Source: an uncultured Pirellulaceae bacterium (GTDB lineage Bacteria; Planctomycetota; Planctomycetia; Pirellulales; Pirellulaceae). Taken from it: a stretch of 6,703 nt of DNA. This document shows, piece after piece, positions 1 to 5,454 of the stretch. The notes below the pieces were generated by a model. That model worked only from the letters and a program-made list of their open reading frames with translations. It searched no databases and was not told the DNA's origin. The DNA is taken from positions 1 to 6,703 of the forward strand of contig CAKQNH010000262.1 of the NCBI GenBank assembly GCA_934255105.1, read 5' to 3'. A program made the translations under genes and the position numbers. The first letter of the stretch is position 1. Every line of letters begins with the position of its first letter.

Positions 1-2
1 GG

Positions 3-44
3 GCTAAAGTTGTCGCCATCTGCGCTAAAGTTGTCGCCTTTCCG
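3..44. repeat. 21-bp tandem duplication with an exact 15-bp core
   Basis: The 15-mer GCTAAAGTTGTCGCC occurs exactly at 3-17 and again at 24-38, a 21-bp period. The six bases after each core (ATCTGC and TTTCCG) differ. It lies just beyond the stop codon of the minus-strand kinase-tubulin gene. Read on in that gene's frame past the stop, it would give ATTLAQM-ATTLA; another frame gives GDNFS-AD-GDNFS. I see no stem-loop, so it is not an obvious terminator. It may be the edge of a longer intergenic array cut by the window start. The 58 bases before the gene's stop hold nothing else I can name. Confidence 0.75.
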
Positions 45-58
45 CAAGTGTACGATGC

Positions 59-3000
59 TTACCTAACGCAGACGCTTGGCACACTGTTCAGAGGCGGACT
101 GTTCAGAGGCGGACTGTTCAGAGGCGGACTATTCAGAGGCGGACTGTTCAGAGGCAGACTGTTCAGAGGCGGACTGTTCAGAGGCGGACTGTTCAGAGGC
201 GGACTATTCAGAGGCGGACTGTCTAGAGGCACACTGTTCAGTGGCGGGCCGGGTGCGTCCAAGGGGGCGACGCCCACATTGTCGAGAACTTCTTCTTCCG
301 CTTCGGGCATGTGCACCTCCAGCAACCGAGTGGCAGGATACCATTCCACATCGACGCGCGTTCGCAGGCGTTCGGCCAGTTGCAGTGTCTGAGGTGAGGG
401 ACGCCACAGCGTGTTGACGAGCTGGGGAAGATTGATGTCGACCGACTCGTACACCAGGCACGGTTCCAGGCTGCGGCGGGCGGCGATCACGGTAGTTGTG
501 CTATCGAGTTGCTCGCGTTTTAGTGCCTGCAGGGCCACCTGCTCCTGTTCGGCTGGGGTGATAACACAGCGATAGAGCTTGCTACCCCCTTGCGCAATGG
601 CAGGCAGAGAGCTGCTGATCTGTTTGAAGGACAGTCTGTCTTGCTGCGCTCGCCCGTTACCGTTGAGATCCGCTAGTGCGATCCCCATTTCCCCTGCTAG
701 GCGGCTGGTCAAATCCGCTGCAAGCGACAGCATGTATTTCAGATTGAAGGAGGGTTCGTTGGACTCTGCATCGCTGAATTCGCTCGGGGGCGAGGCTTTT
801 CCCATGCCCGCTTGTTGAGCCACCATACGGTGCATGGTCGATTCCAGGACCGCGCACACTCGATTGGCCAGCAATTGTGTTTTGGCAGGCAAGCCAGATA
901 GGTTGATGTCGGAGCTAGTTTCGTTGAATGTCTTTTCAGCCGCGACTGAATCGCACCAACTTTGCAGCTTGAGGTTCAGCGAGCGTCCGTCGCTTTGGAA
1001 ATTCTGCAGCAAGTCTAAGCACTGCTGGCTAAATTGCTTGAGATACTCTCGCACCCCTTTGGATAGTCCCTGGGAGTGACCAGTCAGCATGCCATGGCCG
1101 CGCAGTTTGGATGCCAACTGTTCAGCGTGCTGCTCGTAGAAAGTCACCATGGCTTCGATGGCGGAAAGCTGAATTTGCGCAATTTGTTTCCAGTTGTAAA
1201 CTCGTAGCTTGATAATTCTGGCCACGGCATTTTTCCAGATCGTGCGATCCTCGGCTAGTTGGGCGGAGGTTACATCCGGTTGGCGCGCCAATCGATGCGG
1301 CCAATGAGTCCATCCCACAGCGGGCGTTTGGGCCGCATCGATTGGCGTGGGAGCGTCGGCTAAATAGATCCCCAGCTCTAGTAGCAAGCGTTTGGCGAAA
1401 TCATCACAGGCCTGTGCGGTCAGTGGGAACTCACCGCTGCTCTGCGCCTGTGTCGGCAAGCTCTGGTGTTCATGCAACTGCATGCCGGCTGCGGAGCTTG
1501 CCGGATCAAAAAAGTTTTGATGGACGTGTATCAACGTCTGCTCACAGCACCAGCGGGCTAGGCTCGCTTCTGTTAAGTGCGGCGAGACGCTGAGTGGGAA
1601 ACTCGCTGCAGACCGTAACCAGCCGGTAGTTGAACTGGACCGCTGCCCCGCTTCCAGGCGAGAATCAGCTAAGGCCGCCCCCAGAGCCGACTGCGCGTCT
1701 AACCAAGCGACAGTCGCGATGACATGGCATGCTTGTTCCGCGTCGGACTTCGTCCCGTGCATGCCACCTTCGACCAGAGTGACCCAGTCAAATGGTTTAT
1801 TAGATGCCACTGAGTGCAGAGTATCGCCAAAGTGTAGCGGTGCTACCTCGTGGTCGCGATCCATTAAAAACGTTAGCTCTGAGAGCGCGGAGATCGCGGC
1901 CGCCGAATGGAGATTTGTGTTAGCGTTATTCACGGTGGTCGCCGCAGATGCTATGGCGCACAGCCGGTAGTGGCTGAATCTCTGTTCTGCCAGAATGCGC
2001 CGCACCATAAAACCTACTTCGGCCAATAGCGCACCACCGGTGCCACCATGCAACGAGGACAGCAGGTAGACCCGCAGTGGTTCTTGACAATCGCTGTCTT
2101 GTTCGTGTTGACGCACTAGCTCGCCAAGTTCTTTGCTGAGGCGATTGCGTAGAGCTGCGTATTGATCTAGCAGGGCCAGGATGGCTAGGGGGCGAACCCC
2201 TTCAGTTTTGAGCGACCGCGGGATATTGTACAACCAGCGGCGCGACAAGGGGCAGAACAATTCCGGCGCTGCATTGCGGTATTCACTGGGATGGAAGATC
2301 GGCAATTCGAAAGCCATCCGGGCGGGAAGGTGCTGTTCGCGTTCTTCACTGGTCAAATCGTTCAGGGCTTCGGCATCGGTGTCGATGACGGCCCACCCGT
2401 GGTCATCCATGGTGAGTCGATTGTCACAATCCTGCTCCGCCAGTTGCCGCACTAAATTCAGGGCTTGGCCGCCAATTCCTCCCAAGCCAATGAACATCGC
2501 GCGGGGGTTAATCCAGCGCATGGCTAGGCCGCGCATATCGATGGCGGGCTGCAAGACTTGCTGGTTGGTTGCGGTGGGTGCAACGAGGGTCTTGTGATGA
2601 TTGGCATCGGTCGATAGCGACTGGCCGTTTCCTACGCCAGCGCTGCCGGAGCGGAATTGCGATGCAGGCAGGACGGCACCACGAGTTTTCATCAGTTGTT
2701 CGACAAACAACCGACAGGTGCCGTAGCGGTCCAGTGGGTTTTTCGAAAGTGCGCGGGCCAGGATTGCGCGATCGGCCGGCGGCAGTGCGTTCAACTCCGG
2801 TTGTTGTGTTAGATGTTGTCGCGCCAGCTCCCCCATCGTTTTGCCCGTGAAGGGCAGGTGCCCAGCTAGCATCTCCATGTAGACGATCGCTAGCGAGTAT
2901 TGGTCGCTGCGATAATCGGGGCGTCCATCAAAAATTTCAGGCGCAGAGTATGTCGGTGTCAGGCCGCCAACCAGCGATTGGTTCTGGTCATTTAAGTCCT

Positions 3001-3490
3001 TGATCAGCCCGAAGTCTGCGACTTTAATGCGATCCGCGATGATCAGCAAGTTGCCGGGCTTGACATCCAAATGCTGCAGAGCATGTTTCTGCGCCAGAAA
3101 GTCTAAGGCGTCGGCCGCATCACGCATGAAATCGAGCAGTTGTGCTCGTTCGATTCCAGGAGCACCTTTACGGCGACACTGTTCAAATCGGTCCAGCAAA
3201 CTGCTCTCCGCCAACTCCGTGACGATGATGACTTGACTGTCGACGATCTCAATCCGCTCAATCGACAATAGAAAAGGGTGATAGACTTGCCGAATGCGCT
3301 GCAGACTGCGCAGTTCGCTGGTGGCATGCGACTGATCGACGTTGCCATAGATTAACTTAACAGCTTTTTGCAGTCCACCGGGTGCATCAGCCAGCCAAAC
3401 TTCTCCATAGCCACCGGCCCCTAAACGCTTGCGCAGTGTGTACCCAGGGATTGGTTCATAGCCACTTTTGGCTGCAGGACGTGTTGACAT
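59..3490 (-). CDS. Ser/Thr protein kinase fused to tubulin-like (Tubulin_2) domain, with PPLNS-repeat tail
   Basis: Predicted cytosolic 1143-aa two-function protein; no signal peptide or membrane segment is visible. Residues about 16-268 are a Hanks-type kinase: glycine loop GAGGYGEV at 24-31, ATP-binding Lys45 (AVKLI), helix-C Glu59, catalytic loop HLDVKPGN at 140-147 with Asp142, DFG at 159-161, APE at 183-185. The catalytic loop reads HLD, so this is a non-RD kinase. Residues about 270-325 are a Ser/Thr/Gln-rich linker. Residues from about 330 match the tubulin-like family: glycine-rich T1 loop GLGGIGG at 335-341, AVIDTDAEAL at 367-376, TEGVRPL at 429-435, and the tubulin signature loop HGGTGGA at 481-487. 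I could not place a T7 catalytic loop, so GTP hydrolysis is unproven. Residues about 750-1075 are mostly helical and unrecognised. Residues 1082-1136 are 11 pentapeptides. The ATG at 3488-3490 fits the start of the kinase domain; a weak AGAGG lies 12 nt upstream. It follows the AAA ATPase gene by 39 bp, probably in one operon. The role (phospho-signalling tied to a polymer-forming GTPase) is inference. Confidence 0.9.
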   Translation of the reverse strand: MSTRPAAKSGYEPIPGYTLRKRLGAGGYGEVWLADAPGGLQKAVKLIYGNVDQSHATSELRSLQRIRQVYHPFLLSIERIEIVDSQVIIVTELAESSLLDRFEQCRRKGAPGIERAQLLDFMRDAADALDFLAQKHALQHLDVKPGNLLIIADRIKVADFGLIKDLNDQNQSLVGGLTPTYSAPEIFDGRPDYRSDQYSLAIVYMEMLAGHLPFTGKTMGELARQHLTQQPELNALPPADRAILARALSKNPLDRYGTCRLFVEQLMKTRGAVLPASQFRSGSAGVGNGQSLSTDANHHKTLVAPTATNQQVLQPAIDMRGLAMRWINPRAMFIGLGGIGGQALNLVRQLAEQDCDNRLTMDDHGWAVIDTDAEALNDLTSEEREQHLPARMAFELPIFHPSEYRNAAPELFCPLSRRWLYNIPRSLKTEGVRPLAILALLDQYAALRNRLSKELGELVRQHEQDSDCQEPLRVYLLSSLHGGTGGALLAEVGFMVRRILAEQRFSHYRLCAIASAATTVNNANTNLHSAAAISALSELTFLMDRDHEVAPLHFGDTLHSVASNKPFDWVTLVEGGMHGTKSDAEQACHVIATVAWLDAQSALGAALADSRLEAGQRSSSTTGWLRSAASFPLSVSPHLTEASLARWCCEQTLIHVHQNFFDPASSAAGMQLHEHQSLPTQAQSSGEFPLTAQACDDFAKRLLLELGIYLADAPTPIDAAQTPAVGWTHWPHRLARQPDVTSAQLAEDRTIWKNAVARIIKLRVYNWKQIAQIQLSAIEAMVTFYEQHAEQLASKLRGHGMLTGHSQGLSKGVREYLKQFSQQCLDLLQNFQSDGRSLNLKLQSWCDSVAAEKTFNETSSDINLSGLPAKTQLLANRVCAVLESTMHRMVAQQAGMGKASPPSEFSDAESNEPSFNLKYMLSLAADLTSRLAGEMGIALADLNGNGRAQQDRLSFKQISSSLPAIAQGGSKLYRCVITPAEQEQVALQALKREQLDSTTTVIAARRSLEPCLVYESVDINLPQLVNTLWRPSPQTLQLAERLRTRVDVEWYPATRLLEVHMPEAEEEVLDNVGVAPLDAPGPPLNSVPLDSPPLNSPPLNSPPLNSPPLNSLPLNSPPLNSPPLNSPPLNSPPLNSVPSVCVR
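83..247 (-). repeat. 15-bp in-frame tandem array, 11 units, encoding PPLNS pentapeptides
   Basis: Eleven contiguous 15-bp units, consensus on the coding strand CCGCCTCTGAACAGT, encode residues 1082-1136. Most units are identical. The exceptions are two with synonymous AAT for AAC, one LPLNS (CCG to CTG), one VPLDS, and the N-terminal-most unit with CCA for CCT. A degenerate VPS follows and an APLDA precedes, which look like decayed copies. The near-identity points to slipped-strand expansion rather than old duplication. The tail is Pro-rich and likely extended or disordered. The plus-strand frames are also open through the array (LFRGG and SEADC repeats), which creates false ORFs. Confidence 0.95.
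1286..1347. repeat. Perfect 17-bp inverted repeat inside the kinase-tubulin gene
   Basis: CGCCAATCGATGCGGCC at 1286-1302 is the exact reverse complement of GGCCGCATCGATTGGCG at 1331-1347, separated by 28 bases. The arms encode roughly residues 730-735 and 715-720, in a variable-looking Pro/Ala stretch after the tubulin core. The left arm overlaps a 12-bp palindrome, TTGGCGCGCCAA, at 1280-1291. The mRNA could form a strong hairpin. No T-run follows it, so it is not a standard terminator. Its function is unknown. Confidence 0.9.
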
Positions 3491-3529
3491 TGCAAGTCGT
3501 TGCCTCTGGAATTTGTTTCGAAGGTCGGT

Positions 3530-5155
3530 TTATCTAGTAGGCAAGGCTTGGGTAGCGTTGACTATTGAGGGGAGGGGGGAAACCGGGACCAGCGGCGTAG
3601 GTTGCTGCGTCAATGGAGTTGGCACCGCGTGATTGTTCGTCGCAGCTAGTATCTGAGTTCGATCATAGGCGACCGACTGAGGCTGAGCCCCTGGTGGGAT
3701 AGCGATCGACGGTCGATTAGGCGATGCCTCCTGCTGCGCGATGGGCCGCTGGCTGTTGGACTGTTGCGTATTGGGGCGGCGCACGGACGCTTGGGATGGG
3801 CTGCGACTGGTCAACGCTCCAAGATTTCCGAAGTAGTTGCGACACGCGTGCTGTAAGTAGTCGATCCGCAGATCCAAGGGTTCTCCGCGGTAGGTGCAAT
3901 AGGCGCGGACCTGACTTAGTAGATCGCGCGGATAGCAGCGGCGCAAGGGACGATTTCCACCGCGGAAGACTACATCCAATAGTTGCTTGATCACCTCGGG
4001 ACGCCAGGGGAAGCCCATCGTCAAGCAGGCCTTCTCAAACAACGCCACAAATTCCTCGACACCTGGATCGCGAATTTCGATCTTGAATGGCACCCGCCGG
4101 AGAAATGCTTCATCTACCAAGTCGTAGGGCTGCAAGTTGGTAGAGAACAGCACAATCTGTTCGAATGGTACGCTGATCTTCTTGCCAGTTGGCAAAGTCA
4201 GAAAGTCAATTTTACTTTCTAAGGGAACGATCCAGCGATTGAGCAATTCCGCAGGTGCTACGCGTTGACGCCCAAAGTCATCAATCAATAGACTGCCACA
4301 GTTGCTCTTGAGTTGAATTGGCGCTTCACAGGTATTCGTGCGCGGATCGTGCCGGATCTCTAGATTGTCTAGGGTCAACTCTCCCCCGACGACCACTGTC
4401 GGACGTTCCACGCGGACCCATCGGCGGTCGTAGTTTTGCAAGTTGACCAAACCATCATCGTTGGCCACTTCCTTTCGCTTGTGGTAGGCGGCATCAAACA
4501 GCTTGATGATTATTCCGTCATCGATGATCGCATAGGGAATCCAAATGCTTTCTCCCCGCAGGATAGTCAAGCACTTGGCGAGCGTCGTCTTGCCATTTCC
4601 CGGTGGTCCATAGAGGAAGATACCGCCATTGCTGTTGACCGCTGGTCCTAAGAAATCAAGCCAACTCGGCTCGAACGAAATATCCGATAAAGCATCTATC
4701 AGTTGAGCGCGCTCAACGGGTGAATACTGGTTGGCTTGAGCTTCGACCGACAGCAGGTATTCATTGAGCGGCACGGGCGCTTGCCCCGTATAGGTAAATG
4801 ACTGCTGGTGGTGCAACGCGCGTCGCTGCCCATTCTCGGTCAGCGCATAGTAATAGTCGTTCAGTGGCGCAGAGCGTGCGTGGGCGACAAGTTGTCGCGT
4901 CCGCAGGCCGCCGAGCTGCTGGTCGATGATTCCAAACGGCAAGCCAACTGCTTCCGCCAGTTTGCGGCCACTGATGGTACCGGTCGCCAGCAGCGTTTGG
5001 CACAGCAGCGATTCCAGCAGCGATTCACTAATCCCAGCGTCCTCTAAGCAGGTCGGTTCGGCCGGCCAATAGTGGTCATCGTGCAGAATCGTCGGCAATT
5101 CGTGCCGTGAGATCGATGCGGTGTCACGCGTGAACTGGCTGTTTCTGTTTTGCAT
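3530..5155 (-). CDS. AAA family ATPase with N-terminal winged-helix-like domain and disordered C-terminal tail
   Basis: A 541-aa predicted cytosolic ATPase. Residues about 43-115 look like a winged helix-turn-helix: a helical SGRKLAEAVGLP stretch at 62-73, then IIDQQLGGLRTRQLV at 76-90 and a YYALTENGQRRA wing at 102-113. Residues about 130-430 are the AAA core: Walker A GPPGNGKTT at 183-191, Walker B LLIDDF at 289-294, a sensor-1-like STN with Asn340, and Arg353/Arg354 in FLRRVPF as arginine-finger candidates. Walker B ends in DD, so Asp293 sits where most AAA proteins have the catalytic Glu; slow hydrolysis is possible. Residues about 450-541 are rich in Gln, Pro, Asn and Ser and are probably disordered, with several Thr-Pro steps. 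The start is ATG at 5153-5155; the bases before it (GTAGTAGAA) are not a good ribosome site. It precedes the kinase-tubulin gene by 39 bp, so co-transcription is likely. The cellular substrate is unknown; remodelling of the tubulin-like partner is inference. Confidence 0.88.
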   Translation of the reverse strand: MQNRNSQFTRDTASISRHELPTILHDDHYWPAEPTCLEDAGISESLLESLLCQTLLATGTISGRKLAEAVGLPFGIIDQQLGGLRTRQLVAHARSAPLNDYYYALTENGQRRALHHQQSFTYTGQAPVPLNEYLLSVEAQANQYSPVERAQLIDALSDISFEPSWLDFLGPAVNSNGGIFLYGPPGNGKTTLAKCLTILRGESIWIPYAIIDDGIIIKLFDAAYHKRKEVANDDGLVNLQNYDRRWVRVERPTVVVGGELTLDNLEIRHDPRTNTCEAPIQLKSNCGSLLIDDFGRQRVAPAELLNRWIVPLESKIDFLTLPTGKKISVPFEQIVLFSTNLQPYDLVDEAFLRRVPFKIEIRDPGVEEFVALFEKACLTMGFPWRPEVIKQLLDVVFRGGNRPLRRCYPRDLLSQVRAYCTYRGEPLDLRIDYLQHACRNYFGNLGALTSRSPSQASVRRPNTQQSNSQRPIAQQEASPNRPSIAIPPGAQPQSVAYDRTQILAATNNHAVPTPLTQQPTPLVPVSPLPSIVNATQALPTR

Positions 5156-5169
5156 TTCTACTACAGTTT

Positions 5170-5198
5170 CGGTTTGAGCGCCCAGGCGCGTTTGTCAA
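5170..5198 (-). promoter_or_regulatory. Possible promoter for the AAA/kinase-tubulin operon
   Basis: A perfect TTGACA hexamer reads on the minus strand at 5198-5193, about 40 bases upstream of the AAA start codon. At a 17-bp spacing the -10 position is AAACCG, a poor match to TATAAT, so only half of a sigma-70 promoter is convincing. Planctomycete promoters are not well defined, so this is a weak call. Confidence 0.25.
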
Positions 5199-5221
5199 AT
5201 CTTTTTCCGTCGAAGTATACG
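5192..5221 (+). promoter_or_regulatory. Possible promoter for the FHA-EAL gene
   Basis: TTGTCA at 5192-5197 (5 of 6 matches to the -35 consensus) is followed after 18 bp by TATACG at 5216-5221 (4 of 6 matches to TATAAT). Transcription would begin near 5228, giving a leader of roughly 225 bases if translation starts at 5455. The -35 lies in the palindrome TTTGTCAAA (5191-5199), which also contains the minus-strand TTGACA, so the two divergent promoters may share one site. Confidence 0.35.
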
Positions 5222-5235
5222 ACACGCTAGGAGGC

Positions 5236-5454
5236 TTGCGAAACTCGCAACAGTTGGGCAATTGTTTCCGTGCGACTATCGCAGAGATTCAAACATCTGT
5301 AGTGGTGAAGCGGGTTATGATGGTGCAGGGACCATTTGGAGAAACTCGCAAAAAAATATGCTGCAGCTCGCAAACCGTAACCTACGCTTCAGAGCGGTAT
5401 CCCTCGTTTATGGGCGATCTGCGCATACATGAACTTTTTGGACGTGTCGATTCC
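5236..5454 (+). other. Leader or N-terminal extension of the FHA-EAL gene (open frame, start uncertain)
   Basis: The FHA-EAL frame is open through this stretch back to a TTG at 5236 and beyond, with in-frame ATGs at 5317, 5320 and 5410. AGGAGG at 5229-5234 ends only one base before that TTG, too close for normal initiation. The encoded 73 residues (with a Lys-Lys-Ile-Cys-Cys stretch) match no domain I know. The stretch carries two exact GAAACTCGCAA copies (5240-5250 and 5341-5351), a third CTCGCAAA at 5367-5374, and a small TTGCG-aaact-CGCAA hairpin at 5236-5250, which is more like regulatory leader than protein. Coding is not excluded. Confidence 0.4.
5240..5374 (+). repeat. Direct repeats GAAACTCGCAA (two exact, one partial)
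   Basis: Exact 11-mers lie at 5240-5250 and 5341-5351, 101 bp apart, and CTCGCAAA recurs at 5367-5374. The first copy overlaps a five-base-stem hairpin (TTGCG/CGCAA). They sit downstream of the candidate promoter, in the leader of the FHA-EAL gene, where they could be operator-like sites. No regulator can be named. Confidence 0.55.

Noticed and set aside
83..247. CRISPR-like array
   Set aside because: Units are 15 bp and contiguous, without spacers, in frame within a coding gene, and there are no cas genes.
48..417. Plus-strand ORFs with LFRGG and SEADC repeats, resembling pentapeptide-repeat proteins
   Set aside because: They are antisense readings of the 15-bp array in the kinase-tubulin gene; a 15-bp repeat keeps several frames open. 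Outside the array the translations look like nothing real.
2181..2597. 138-aa plus-strand ORF
   Set aside because: Fully antisense to the tubulin-like domain, with no recognisable motif and Arg/Ser-rich shadow composition.
5236..5454. c-di-GMP riboswitch in the leader of the EAL gene
   Set aside because: I looked for a GEMM-type fold with conserved GNRA loop and receptor and could not see one; only short direct repeats and a five-base hairpin are present.
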